Origin: Omphiscola glabra
Taxonomy: Eukaryota > Mollusca > Gastropoda > Lymnaeidae
NCBI GenBank assembly: GCA_964017045.1
Contig: OZ024796.1
Location: 24,119,010-24,183,009 of the forward strand
Reading direction: 5' to 3'
Length of the DNA: 64,000 bases
The number at the start of each line of letters is the position of its first letter. The stretch's first letter is position 1. Positions 1 through 15,200 of the stretch are shown in pieces. The translations under genes and the position numbers were made by a program. The notes below the pieces were generated by a model. That model worked only from the letters and a program-made list of their open reading frames with translations. It had not been told where the DNA came from and ran no database searches.

Positions 1-229
1 TTTTTTCATTATTTGATACAAATAAATTACTTGATTCCTATAACCCTATTTAGAAGACCAACAATAACTGCACCCCCCCCCCCCCTAAATTTCAATTCAT
101 CAACCATTATTGTTTCCTGTTACATGTTTCCTCTAATACTTTTCATAACATTAAGTTATTCACAAGTTAACTCTAATCTAGGCATTTCAGCTCCAACTCA
201 ACAAAGACAAATGAAAAGGTAAGACTGAC

Positions 230-3200
230 TCTGTAGGCCTCATCCCACATATCCTGTGCCCTGTACATGTTGACAGCTGCCTTCCAATCTCCCCCTTCTT
301 GGTAATGTTGCTCAGCTTGTCTAAAGTTGCCTTCACTTTCCAATTCCTGGAATTAATAAGAAAACATCATAATTATTTTAAAAACCTTGTTCAGGGGTGG
401 ACTACTTTTATTTCATATCAGATCAATCAGCCATACGTAAGTCCCCCCCCCCTTTTTTTTTAACATTGCAGTGTGCAAACTCGTAATTGGCTTACTTTGG
501 TAAAGTACAATTAAAATTATAAAGAATTAAAGTAAATATATTCTTGTAATAAAAATTAAATACAAAATACAAAACTCAGATAAGATTTTAGATATTTAAT
601 ACTATTTTTTAATATAAGCATAGGGTGCTTGGCTGCTCAGCCGACTCATCATTCCGTTTATCTGCTTAGGGTGAAGAAATGAATTAAACAAAGAATATAA
701 AAGATGAACCTTAACATCTTTTCAACATCATATCAACTCTTTGTTAACCTTACCTTAGCCAGGTGCAGGTGTGTGTCTGTGACCAGATTTTCATGATGGA
801 CTTTCACTAGTCTGATCATATCGCCATACATTCTTTGTTTCTTGTACATGGTGATGGCCAGGTCAGGCTCTTCTACGGCAACATACAGTCTGTTCAAAGG
901 CAGGAATTCATGAAACACATTTATAACAACAAATTACTGGCTGATTAAATTTTACGGACATTCCAAAATAATATTAGACTTAGCTGATTTGTTCACATTA
1001 CATCAACATTTTTCATTCCGTAAGTCTTTTAAATTAACAAAAACGGGTGACATCAATTTTCATGTTTGTGTAAAAACTTTTGCCATGGATTTTATCCAGG
1101 AAAACAATAATTGAATATCTAGAGATTGAAAACAGTCTCATTATTTAATGTGTGTGCATTTGTCCCTTGATGAGTAGAATTACAAAAGCCGAAACTATAG
1201 TAATATAAGATCTCGAACTGACCTTTCGGCTTCTCTGAACTTTCCTTCATCTTCCAGCTGCTTGGCTTGGGCAATGTACAGGTTGGATACATCCTCTCCT
1301 TTCATGTAAGTAGCAGCAAGCTGGCAGTGAATTAATTAAGTGGCATTTTTAAAAACCATTTTCATCACAGGTTGTAGCAAACAATTTTTTAACCAAGGCA
1401 CATAAAATATTTGGGTTCTATTTTGTCTGAAGTACAGGGGTTTATTTTCTAGGAAATTAGTGAAACACAGTAAGGTTAAACCTGATAAAAGGAACGCAAC
1501 AAAACAACGAACGTGTCGGCAGGAAGCCTTCATCAGCGAACAAACAGAAACACGAATACAATTAAAAAATGTATCAAAAAATATATAATATAGCACTTAG
1601 CTCAGAAATAGTATCCAAGAGGGCAGCAGAAGATAAGTGACAGAGAGTAAGTGGGAGAAAGGTTAAATAGGGAAGAGGGAAAGAAAAGAGGAGAAATAAG
1701 TCCACTGCGATAGGTCGTGACGTGGAGGGGCGGAGCCAGGTTCAAACAGTGAATAGAGACATGACATTCAAACCATGTGGGTACAAGGTGTTATAGGTCA
1801 GAATAAGCTTGTGCTCCAAATTCACCCGGCTGGGTGTGTTCGTGCTGGCTACAATCGCACAAATTGAAAAGTCCGCCTTGCCCTGCTGGTCGGCCCTATT
1901 GAAGTGTTTGGAGACAGGACACTGTTTATCTTGTGTAATATTACGGAGGTGTTCAGTACATCGGTCAGAGAGTCTGCGTCCTGTCTCCCCAATGTATGAC
2001 ATCTGGCAGCGGGTGCAAACAATAGCGTAGATAACATTGCGGCTAGTGCGGTTTATTTTCTACTTAGCTCTTTTTTTTTTTTTTTTTTTTCTTGCTTTTC
2101 TGTGTAAATTCCTCACAAAACTGTTCAACTTTTTCCTTTACCTTGTGTGCTAGCTCCCACTTTCCTGCCTTGTTGTACATATCTACTGCTTCTCTTGTGC
2201 AGCCTGCTTCCACATAAAACTTTTCAGCTGTCTGAATTTAACACATACAAAAATACTTTTAGAAATTCAAACTAGACATTTTTACTTCAGTATCTTGGGA
2301 ACCTTAGGCAAATAATTTTGAGCTGACAAAAATTATTAAAATGCTACTTAAAATTATCTTCACTAATGTCTGTAAAATGTGTAAACATATATGACTGCAA
2401 GTAGTTTCTACAACGAAATGGCATTGTAAAAGTAGGAAATAAATATGAAAATATATTAGTTCATTATGTGGAACTAGATTTATAATGACTGACTAATGAG
2501 ACTGTAGTCAGAATTGTGAAAATCAGAAATGAAACTACAATGTTAACAATCTTAAATGACATTACTTACTGAAATTGATCATTAATAAAGAAGAAAACCA
2601 TCTTTAGTTGCAAATTAAAAGACAACTGAATTATGTACTGAAAACAATAAATTAGCTTACCTCATATTCACCAATAGAAGCATAATGTTCTCCAATCTTC
2701 TTGTAATATCTAGCAGCCATGGCAGAGTCCTGTATCTCCAATATCTGTACAGCCTTGGCCCACTGCCTTGAGTTAATGGCTGCTTCCACTGCTTTAATAG
2801 TAGCCCTGCAAAATGAATATATTTCTTTTTTTTTTTACATATTAAGTGACTAACATTTATTCCTGATGCATCAGAAATGTAACATTAAAAAAAAAACACA
2901 ACTGCTAAAAATATTTATGAAAAATCAAAATTACTGCAAGCCAGTTTTTTTTTCTTTGCATGATATTTGTAAACATTTTTAGAGCTGTTTCATGTAATAT
3001 ATGTGTAGAAATAATTGAAATTTAATAGATATCTGCCCAACTACAATGCTTTAAATTTCCATACCCTGCCTCTATAAAATGATTGATGGCTGCATCCAGC
3101 TGTTTCTGAGTAACAAGGTAATCCCCAAACTCCTCCTCTAGTTTGACCACCTCACTAGGGAATGCATGCCGAGCCAAGTCAATGGCTGAAATAAAATTAT

Positions 3201-6200
3201 ATATTAAGATGCAAGAATTTAGCGTCAAACACATTAATAAATGAAAACTCTTTTTGCCAAGATATGGATGCCTGGGGTTAAATACACCAGAATTCTCAAT
3301 TCTCTCAAGTCAATTAACAAAAGAGGAACAACTATCTTCAACAGTATGTATTAATACCAAATTTTTTAAGTACAAACTAAAATGGACTTCTCTCCAAATA
3401 TTATGTTGGGCTGCCATGTGGTGCAATGATAACCCATCTGCCTCATTACCAGGAGAGAGTGATGAGTGACTAGGATCACTCTTATCTGCCTCATTACCAG
3501 GAGAGAGTGATGAGTGACAAGGATCACTCTTATCTGCCTCATTACCAGGAGAGAGTGATGAGTGACTATGACCACTCTTATCTGCCTCCTTACCAGGAGA
3601 AAGTGATGAGTGACAAGGATCACTCTTATCTACCTCATTACCAGGAGAGAGTGATGAGTGACTAGGATCACTCATATCTGCCTCATTACCAGGAGAGAGT
3701 GATGAGTGACTAGGATCACTCTTATCTGCCTTATTACCAGGAGAAAGTGATGAGTGACAAGGATCACTCTTATCTGCCTCATTACCAGGAGAAAGTGATG
3801 AGTGACAAGGATCACTCTTATCTACCTCATTACCAGGAGAAAGTGATGAGTGACAAGGATCACTCTTATCTGCCTCATTACCAGGAGAAAGGGATGAGTG
3901 ACAAGGATCACTCTTATGTACTAAGAGCAAGATGGAACTGACTCAACACCCTAACAAGTTTTGGAGAAATAAAATGGTACAAAATCGATATCCAGAGCCA
4001 TCTTGGTTTTAAGTATGGTAGAATGCAAAATGATCTTACATGTCAGGAAAAAAAAGTGCAGCTGTAAAAATAAAAAAAAAGAGTGGTGCGCGAAAGAATT
4101 TTTTTTTGGGGGGGGGGGGAGAGAAATCTTTAACTTTAACTCACTGAATTTGAAATACATCTTACAAATGTCCAAGCAAAATAAATATTGCTACGACACA
4201 CTAGATTTAATCCCCTACCTCTTCTGAATTCTTTGCCTTTCTTGAAACAGTCCATGGCTCTTTGAAAGTCTCTTATCTTCTCATAGAGGTCTCCAGCCTG
4301 TAGAATAAGAAAGAAATAGATAAATTTATAATTGAACAAATATAATAATGATCTGCGCAAGTATGAACAAATTATAATAAATTTTAAAATACTATGACCA
4401 CCTACCCTGTCATAAAGCTCTGCTTTAATGAGAGCACCTGCAATCCTTGCAATGAGATCTGAATTTGTCATAAGTTCCTGAAAACAAAAATAACTTGTAT
4501 AATTAAAATAATATGTGATTGATAGTTTGCCAATGACGTTATGAGCATTTACTTCTTAAACAAGACATATTGTTTTTAAAATCCATGAATGTTTTAAAAG
4601 TCAAAGCTTTTCCACCATAGTTACTTTTACAGTAAACATAATGTAGAAACTATTAATTTTTACAGCCAATTTTCAATTTCATTCAGGCAACCATCCCCGT
4701 CTACATGGTTTCTAGCAAATATGCTAAGATGTGAAGAGAAGTTTCTATATGAATCAAAAAACTTACCTCACGACTAGCTGCTAGTCTTGCAGCTTTGGCT
4801 GGTAGACCTGATTTCATGTAAAGGTTTATGGCTGCCATGTAATCACCTTCTCGTTCTTTCAACTGTGAAAGGTGTGTTTGTTTTATTAAACACATAGGTT
4901 TAGTTGCAGCTACATAATTAATGCTATTCAAAAAACCATTTCAACTATTGAGGATATAATTCACAATAAATCTAAAGGAAAAAAAATTATTTGGATCTTA
5001 TCACATTACATTACAAATCATAATTCTCTCGATATGTGCATATGGCTGTAAGGGTGTGTTGATAATAAATTACCCAGAAGTCAGCATTAATTGGCAATTA
5101 TATAAAGTGTGTGACTTAAATGCATGTCTTGTTATGTAACTTTATTAGATGGGAAGTTGGTGGGTTATTTCGTGTTATGTTACATCATACTTAAAAAATA
5201 TTTAATACTGACAGAATCATATTAAAATACAAACCTCCCCAGCCCGCTCTTCCTGACCTGTCTCCATCAACCATTGGTTGTAATTTTTCTTCAGGGTCTC
5301 CAACTCTGGGTGACTCTTTATTGGAAAAATATTAATGAAAATGACGCGCAGATTCATGTATTTTTTTTTATTACCATCAAAATTGCTTCAAGTGGGGAGC
5401 ATTACATTTAATTATTGTAACTAAAAAAAAGCACTGTTTAAAAATAAGGTTGAGCAGCCATAACTTTATCATTACCTTGGCATCAGCTACTTCTATTGCT
5501 TCATCCCACATGTGCATTTCTTGGTACATTTCAATAGCTTCATTTACATGATTCTAAAAGATAATAAATAGATTTATCGATGTAGGTTATGCTTAAATAG
5601 TAACAAAATTATTATTTAAAAATGTGTACTTGTAATGATTTTTAAAACAGGTTTCATAAATGACAGTAATTTGTCACTGAAAGCTTTTTATACATTTTTT
5701 AATTAAATTGAAAACCACACATTTTATGAAGTGAATCATAATATGAGTTTCAAATCTCAATTACTTACCCCTTCCAAGTAAATGTATTCTGCTTCTTTGA
5801 ATTTCTTCTCTGAAATGGCAAGCCTCGCTCTGACTTTATAATGCTGGGTGCCATCACCTCCCTTTCAAGTAGCCAAAGTCATATTTTCAAAATGTTTATT
5901 TTAAAGCACAATTGAAAATCTTATAACACATTTAGAATGAAGATTTTTTAAGTGATCTTGTTTTTAAAGGGTATTTAAAACAAGAAAGTTATATTAAAAT
6001 TAAGATTTTAGAAGGTTTGCAAAGGGAACAAGAGGGAAGCAAACAAAGAAATAGACAAATTAGAGATCATCACTGAGCACCAGAGGCGTAGTGAAGGGGG
6101 GGCAGGGAGGAACAGATGTCCCCGGGCGCCAGCTAGTTAGGGGCGCCAAAATGTGCTTTGATATTATTTTATTGATGAAAATGACGGGTTTGAGAGTTGA

Positions 6201-9200
6201 AAAAAGAAAAGGGGGCGCTTTAAAATGAATCTCGTCCCCGGGCGCCAAACAATATCGCTACGCTACTGCTGAGCACTGTTCCAGCTGGCGAACAGCAGTG
6301 TATGAAGTAGTAAAACTGGCAGACGATGCAAGAACAAAAATAGCATTAGGGAAGGCCTAATTTAACCAAGAGTCACGGTTTCTCTTGCGAGATATGCAGC
6401 AGAGACTGCCACTCCAGCATCGCCCTGGTAAGCCATTTGATGAAGTGTCAATAGCTACTCCATTTTCTTGCCAAGATGGAAGGATGCTATATATTTTACT
6501 CAAGAAAACAAATGTACTGATATTGTTAAAATAGCCTTATCAAGAGGAGTTAAGGCAAATTAGCACTAACTGTTTGTCTGGAAACTTCCTCTGCTATCCT
6601 TAATGTCTCTTTCAGATACCTGGCCTTTGCTATATTACCCAAGGCAGAGTAGCACCTGGAAAATAAAAGCCAAATAATTTATGCTGCAAAATTGTACAAT
6701 GAAAAATGTTATAAATTTTATTTGAAGAAATAAATAAATAATTAGTTCCTCCTGAAGGGTGTAACTTTTCAGGCAACAATACTTCAGCATATCAGGAAGT
6801 ACGCTCCAGCTTTAAACAATCTTGACCACAGTAATCTTTATTTTAAATAAATATAATGTGCAACAACACCAGGGATTGAGCTTATTCAGACTACTAACAA
6901 ACTTGGCCCAACATACCGCTCAGCAATGTGTAGCTGCTTCTCCTCAAGTGCCATCTTGCTCAAGGTCTTCCACATAGCCTCAGTTTCTGCAGACATCTCC
7001 AGGGTTTCCAGGAAGGCCACAGCTCTGAGAGTAACAGTATATACTAACAAACATTTAAAAAGACCTCCACGAAAAGAAGGTATGGAGTGTTAATTTAATT
7101 AGCTTTCCTAATATTGGAGAAGCTAGCATGGTAGGTATTTATTTAATTAGACCCAAAGGAGCCATGACAAATGCAAATATTACATCATAATCTATAAAAC
7201 TTTTGATATTTTGATAAATTTCCTTTTTCCATGACATTTGTATCTTAGCATAATATGACTGACATAATGGTTTTCTACTATCATAGATGAAACATATTAA
7301 TATCACTACAGTGACACAAAGAAGTAGTCTTTCATTTTTCAGCCTACTTATTAATTTTAATTATGATAATAATATAATAATTTATTTCTCACCTAGCATA
7401 ATCTCCATCTTCTATGGCTGTGCCAAATTCAATCAGCCCTTCATCAAGTGTGTATGCAACTGTGTTAACTCCTTCACTTACAAGAACATCTGTTCTTCCG
7501 TCTTTTCTCTCTAGGTCAATTATATCTCCCTAAATTTTAAATGGTCAGTGTTATAAGAAGTGTTAAAATAATCGAAATATAAAGTTGGTGAAGGATTTTA
7601 TGAAGCCAAGGACATTTTGTCTATGCTATAACAATTTTTAAGATAGGCCTACATGTAATTGATTTGGTCTAAATCTCATCAATTTTTTTTGTTAACATAT
7701 CTCATGTAGATGTTGAATAAATTCTATTATAAAAGTTTCAATTAATTACTACTAATCACTGATTAAAATTAACAAATAAATTATCATTGTGTTTGTCAGC
7801 TTTTCACCAACTTACCTTAATGGGCACCATTGTAACCCTTTCAGGAGACTCAATGTTGTACCAGACACACAGATTGCCCCTGTTCTGTGCCACCACAACA
7901 TCACTGCCAGGGACCCACTAGGATACATCATGATGTCTTTTATATCAAGAGTGGAACCATATGTTGCAATTTTTAAAATAAAAAAAAAAGCTTAAAAGCA
8001 TTCCAAATATTGAGCCAATTTAAAGATAACTTTACTGTTTCATTTCTTCCTTGTGGAACACATAGACAAAGTTTTAAAATATCCTCTACAAACTATACAA
8101 AATCTAATGAAAAGTTCTTCAACACACAAAGAAAAATGCATAATTTAGTGTTCATACCTGTACATAGGAGCAGTAGTTGAGTATACTTGTTTTTTGTTGT
8201 GAGTCTATGTCATAGAGATGGAGCTGGACCATAATGAAAGAAGACAGTATAAAATACTTGAGTCTTAATTTACACTGAATAAAAAGCTAATTGTGTTTAT
8301 ATACGCATATCATGTTTGCTATAAAATTCTAGATCCACTTAATAAAAGTTTATAAAATATAATAAAGATGCAAATTTCCAAGGAAGTTGCATATTTCTCA
8401 CAAATCCACAAAGGAACCAACGTACTCTTTTAAGGTTGAATACTAAATATTACTGACCTTGAGCTTGTTGTCCCTATACAGAAGTTTGTGTCCAGTTTCA
8501 TTCAACTTGTTAGGAAAATAAGAAAATAAAAGTTAAACAGGCAATTAAGGAAAATTCATATTCAAAGACAATTCAAATATCAATTTTTGTAATGACTTAA
8601 AAGAAATGTTCCTGGGCAAATGATTACCTCAAGCCAGTCAATTCTATTGTCATGGCTAACTTGGGCAATATTGAGACCTGTTAAGATGTCAGCTGAAAAA
8701 TAAACAATCATATATTTAGGCAGCATAAGCATTAACATCTCCAAATGTTTTCTTTAAAAAAAGCATTTTTATTTGTTGACAGCATATGCACGAGAATTTT
8801 TATATAAGCACAATGATTTTAAATAAAAGCACACAACTCTCATTTTAATTTGTATCAAACAAATTTTTTTCTTTAAAGCTTACTGATGGTCACAGTTTTC
8901 AGATCAAGGAGGTAAGCCATTTTTTTGTTGTCCAGCACCCCTTTCTGTTTTCTCTCATTAAGTCTGACGCTGGGGAAAAAAGAGAATTTATTTTTACATC
9001 ACCATGATAATAATTTATTCTCCAAGTGATTTTGAGAAAATGACTCATTCTTAAAAATAAATTGATGACTTTCCTTTGGTACAGCAGTATTTTAAAAACA
9101 TGATTTAGTTTAATTTAAAGTTAAAGATTGACTTGGTACACAGCTACGTTTAAGATTTATAAAGTGGGGTATTTTTAAGTCAGACATCATCCTTCGGTTC

Positions 9201-12200
9201 TAGTGGCAATTTTGGCGTGCTCTTTGGCCTGCATCTATGGCAGCGGTTCTCAACCTGTGGGTCGTGACCCCTTTTGGGGGTCGCATGACCCTTTCACAGG
9301 GGTCGCCTAAGACCATCAGAAAACACATATACTCTACAGTTATGAAGTAGCAACGAAAATACTTTTGTGGTTGGGGGCCGCCACAACATGAGAAACTGTA
9401 TTAAAGGGTCGCAGCATTAGGAAAGTTGAGAACCACTGATCTATGGTGAAGAATTAAACACTCTCTGTAGTTGTTCTTTGAATTTAGGATGTTGGTGTAG
9501 TCTGCTATTTTTTATTGATAGTTAAGGTGATGTGTTAGTCTCATTTGGATGTCTGCAGTGGAGGGGGTGATGTGTTACTGTCTCATTTGGATGTCTGCAG
9601 AGGAGACATAATGGTGTTTTATCTGCCTTTATGCACTTTACATGGAAGTTAATTTGTATTTGTCCCGCGAGCAGGTGAAAGATTATGACCTGTTTGTGTC
9701 ATTGGAGGCAAATTATTGGATATTTAGGGTCTGGGCTGGGCATGTTTGTGAAAACACATCTTCCTGTTGAGCCAATTTCCCATCCATTAAATAACTCTTC
9801 TTTTTTGTTAGCTCTGATAATCTGCTAAGCAGTGTTGAGTTATCTAGGTATGTCTGGCTGTTCATTGAATGCGCCATGTTTTGCTAGATTATATGCTCTC
9901 TTATGTCCTGTTATATTGAGATGTCCTGGTATCCTGGGGGAGGGGGGGGGGGTTTGTTAGTTCTTCTTCTTCTTCTTCTTATGCCTTTTTACCCCGTCTG
10001 GGGCATAGGCCGTCCACAAGAATTTTCCACTCATCCCGGTCCTGTGCCTTCCTTTCCAATTGCTTCCAGTTGTATCCCATATTTTGCGTGTCTGTCTCTA
10101 GTTCACGTCTCCATGTATTCTTAGGTCTTCCTCTCTTTCTTTTTCCCTGTGGATTCCATGTTAGACATTGTCTGGTGGTGCTATCTGGGGGTTTTCTCAG
10201 AGTATGCCCAATCCACCTCCATCTTTTCTTTATGATGTCTTCATCAACGGGCACCTGGTATGTCCTTTCTAATAGATCTTTGTTGGTGATGGTATTTGGC
10301 CATTTGATGTTAAGGATCTTTCTAAGGCATGTGTTTATGAATGTCTGCACTTTCTGTGTAATGCTCGCTGATGTTTTCCACGTTTCTGCTCCATAAAGTA
10401 GGACTGTTTTGACATTTGTATTAAAGATTCTGACTTTGGTTTGAAGTTTCAGCTGCTTCGACTCCCATATTTTCTTTAATAACACAAATGCTGATCTAGC
10501 TTTTCCAATTCTAGACCTCACGTCTGCGTCGGATCCGCCGTTTGTGTCTATGGTGCTGCCTAAGTAATTGAAGGACTCCACTTCTTCCAGTGCCTTTCCT
10601 TCCAGACAGATATGCTCTTGGTTGGATGAGTTCACCTTCATGATTTTCGTCTTGCTTTTATTTATATTAAGTCCGAGCTGTGATGAAAAGGTGGCTACAT
10701 CTTTTGTTTTTTCCTGCATTTGTTGCTGGTTGTGGGACAGAAGTGCAATGTCATCTGCAAAGTCTAGGTCATTCAGTTGTTCCCAGAGTGTCCACTGTAT
10801 CCCATTCCTTTTTTTGTCTGTGGATTTTTTCATTATCCAGTCAATGGCAAGGATGAATAGAAATGGGGACAAGAGGCATCCTTGTCTGACTCCTGTTTCG
10901 ACTGTAAAGGCATCTGTGAGTCTACCTTCGTGGACCACCCTGCATGTCATTTCTTCATAAGAGCTCTGATTTTTTAAGAGAGAAAATTGAATGATCTCGA
11001 AAAACTAACCTGATGAGATGTGGATTCATGAATTCAGTACGAACACAACCCAGAACCTCATTAGCACCATACTCTATCAAAGCCAGTTCTCCAGCATTGA
11101 AAATCATACAAACCTAACCAATATCAGGATAGATACAGAGAGATAAATTATAAGAAGGATAAATACATTCACCACTTCATAATTTATAATTATGCCTTAC
11201 TTTACAGCCTCAAATGCAGCCTTTCCTTACAATCAATTTAATGTTTTTGGTATTCAAACGCCAACAATATTCTGACAATGACAAAAGGATATAGTTACTT
11301 GTAATTCTGATAAAAAATATTGATAAATCTTACATTCTCATTATCAAAGTAGTATTTTTCACTCCCTGAGCCTTGCCAAGGGACCTCGCTCAGCCTTGAG
11401 GTCATCATATCTCCTAGCAAAAGTGTGTCTGATGTGTGGGCAACAAGGTAGCGATCTTTTCCCATTATTCTCACTTCATCTATCTCATAGCCATAGTGTG
11501 ATTTCAGCATAACTTTTGTATTGTTTGACAAATTTCTTACTATGGCCTTAAACAAGATTAAAACACATTTAGAGAGAAATAAGACACTTAAAAAACTATT
11601 TGCATTATTTTGAGCTGATTTCTATAAAATGGATGGATTTACTGTGGACTGAATGAAGATAATGATTAGCTCTAATATTAAATCTTTGTGATGAGGTAGA
11701 CTTACAAAATTAAATCTTTCTTTACACTAGCACACTGAATAAATATTATTTAGAAATAATAATAAATTGAACTGACTGACCTGACTCATACCAACATGTG
11801 TGATTTCAAACTTGTTCTTGTACAAAGTTCTTTTGAGGCAGCAGTCAAAAAGTTCCAAGCCTCCACACAATGTTCCCTAAATGGAAAAAAAGATGGAGCC
11901 AAAAAAAATATGTTGGAGCCTGCTACAAATGTTTACATTTTTACCTCAACTCAGTAAATTTAACAGCCATTAACTTCAGTGGACATGAGCCTAATTTGAA
12001 ACCATTTAAAATTCAACAACTAAGTTTAAAACAGTTGATACTGACAGCCACAACCCTTGAGCCATCTTTCTTCCATGCCAGCGCTGTGATTGTGTAGAGG
12101 TTTGCTATTTCTTTCAATTTTGGTTCTTCCCAAACCTGTCGTCTTGGACTCCAATTCAGCACTCTCAATCTTATAAACAAATAAAATGGTTATTTCTCCT

Positions 12201-15200
12201 TGCAATTACATTTTAACAAACACAAACTTTTCCAATACTTTTGACTCTGCCCTCACAGACATAGAGCTTGACTTCATTTTCCCAACTCTAGAGATCCATT
12301 TATTGACTTGAAGCTGCTCATGCTTATAAAATAAGTAACTACGCTTCTTTACATATCCTAAAATAAGTCATTTTCAACGCAATTACGCAATAAGAACTTT
12401 GCCACAAGCACAAACGTTAGCTCTAGGCTATTAATATCGGAAATTTATTAGTTTGTTTAATACATATAAAAAAACACTTACTTGTCAAAGCTGCCAACTA
12501 CAATATTTTGCCCACTCGGGGAGCAAACTGCCACAGTAAATTCATGCTCATCATAATCTCTGCTGAAATCAAAGTGTTGAAAACTGCGCCCATCTCTTCC
12601 GTATGCAATGATTCGTTTGTCACAGCCAGCAGCAACAATAGCATTTTGTGAATACGCTAGAGCATAAGGTGGGGATGGGTGGGTAGCTATTTTGCCCTAG
12701 AATTCATTTTTTAAAAAATACATATATTTTAAATACCAGATCAATAGAAAACATTTAATTTAGCATACACTTTGAAAACATTGACAATTATTAAATTTTT
12801 AATTTATTAGCAAGACACTAACCTGGGTGTCACCTGAGCCCTCATCATCAAAAAAGTACCGAATGATTGAGCCATCTGCATGCCCTGACAAAATTCCCTT
12901 ACCAGATGGGCTTTTAAATGAGGAGAAATTAAGTATGAATTAATGTCTTATTCATTCATCCTTAGTTGCTATTAGTTTTTAAAAAAATAAGAAAATGGCA
13001 GTAAAGTTTGTTACCTATTTTTATATATTTTTTGCATGTATCTATTTCAAAGAGATGAATATGTGGTTCACAGAGATGAATAAGTGGCTGACCGTTTCAA
13101 AGAGATGAATATGTGGTTCACAGTTTCAAAGCGATGAATATGTGGTTCACCGTTTCAAAGAGATGAATATGTGGTTCACCGTTTCAAAGAGATGAATATG
13201 TGGTTCACCGTTTCAAAGAGATGAATATGTAGTTCACACAGAAGTTGCATAATCAAAAGGGTATACATATTTATTGAATTTATTAGATGTCTATACTTTA
13301 CATCTACTTAAGGACCTCATAAAATAACATGGCTGTAATTGCAGACTTCATACAACTTACTTGCAAGCCAAGGATACAACATATGATTCAGTACTGTAGA
13401 CTGTTGCTGACTTATTTGTTTTTATATTTGCTGAGCGTACCTGTTAAAATAAAACAAAAGCAAAAACTAAAATAGTGTGGAATATAAATCAGATTTGAAA
13501 CAAGGTAGCCACTAAGATTAAAACATCTTATATGGTGAGTCTAGAAGCCTAAAGAAAATATACCCCACAAATGTCAAAACAGCAAAAAAGTACAATCTAA
13601 TCACATTTCATGGTCTATTACAATATTATTTTTGACAGCCAAGAAATTGTTTTGGGGGTATTTTTTAATTGTAGCTGTTATCCAGACGACGTGTTTATGT
13701 CATCTTTCCCTGTGAATGAACTCTAGCTGACCCCAAGCTCGGAACCGCATCTTAAGGTGTGTCTAAATAAAATAGTCTCTTTGACCTTTTTAACAACTAA
13801 ATAAAATCTGTATTATTAGAATCCTGTAGAAAAATCTAGACAAATCAGGAAAGGAAAACAATACCTTTCTAGAAATATCAGTAAAACAGACTATAAAAGG
13901 AAGAGAGAGATATTTTGGGGATCACTATTATGATAGAGATTTGCTGTACAAGACAGAGATTTGTTTACTAAAATTTGCTGAGAGTGTGTGTGTGTGTAGA
14001 TTCCTTTTTCATCTTTGTACCTTTTACAACATTGTATTTTCTTCAACATTGTACCAGTACAAGCTAATCATTACTCAATAGCTTTAATTTTATTTTATTT
14101 TTTATAATTTATTATTAACTTAATAAAATTATTAATTGTAATTAGCCTTAGTTTGGGCATCGTTTCTTTATTATTGTATATAATTTATAGTATTGTCTTT
14201 TGTTGTGTACTGTTTTATAACGAGCCATATACTTAAATAAGAGATTAATATTCCCCATACTGATAAAAGTACGTAACAGTAGCTTTCAAGTTATGTGACT
14301 GATGAGGGTTTTGTCTTTATAACTGAGAATCTCTAAAGCTATTTTATTATGGTACAAAATGTATGCATAGCCAAGTTATCTGTAAAAGAAATATATGTAT
14401 AATTTAGACTCTTTTTCTAAATCTATTTTAATAATCTTTTTTTAAACAAAAATTATAACATCTAATCATTGAATATCAAATATTTTAGAGTGATTCTGTC
14501 TACTCTAAAAAAAATAACATAAATGGAAATATGCAAACCTCAATTTTCAAGGGGCAAAAAAAAATTGGGGGAAAAGGGGGGGGGGGGGGGCACTCGACTG
14601 CATGTTTGCATTTGTGTGAGACCATTTAAAATGCAGGTCAAAATTTCTATACATGAAATCTCCTAAACAATAAAAAAATATATACAAAAACAGTAAAATA
14701 ATACTTTCACTGGATTGGGGGTACTTTCTATCAAAATATTAATTTGTGGGTAAACTAGTTAGTATAAGTCACATTGATCAAATGTAATAAGTAAGTTCAA
14801 GAGTACTATGTAGCACGAAAAAATGCATGAATTTGGGATCTTTGTTACTTTACCAAACTAATGATTACCTTGCCATCCGCAAGTCCACATATGATGAGTT
14901 GATCTGGAGGCCAAATGAGACAAGTCACAGCACTTTGTTGGACAAATTTATTGCAGATTACCTTTTTCTCTCCCCTAAGAATAAAGAAAATTATTATTTT
15001 CAAGGTTTATTAAAATAATAATTACCCAAAGGATATTAAGTTTAATTTTCAATCATAATGATAATATACCAGTCTTTAAGAACCCTGCATTTAATGAGCC
15101 AGAATTCAGAGCAAAATGTCAGCTTTGATATAAAATGTTGACAAAGAAACACAATGTAATTTTGGTTAAAATATCAGTTATCTTAGATCATATTAATCAG

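Noticed and set aside
3310..3930. 206-codon minus-strand open frame as a gene
   Set aside because: It is almost entirely the 48-bp minisatellite and shows no splice sites or family similarity.
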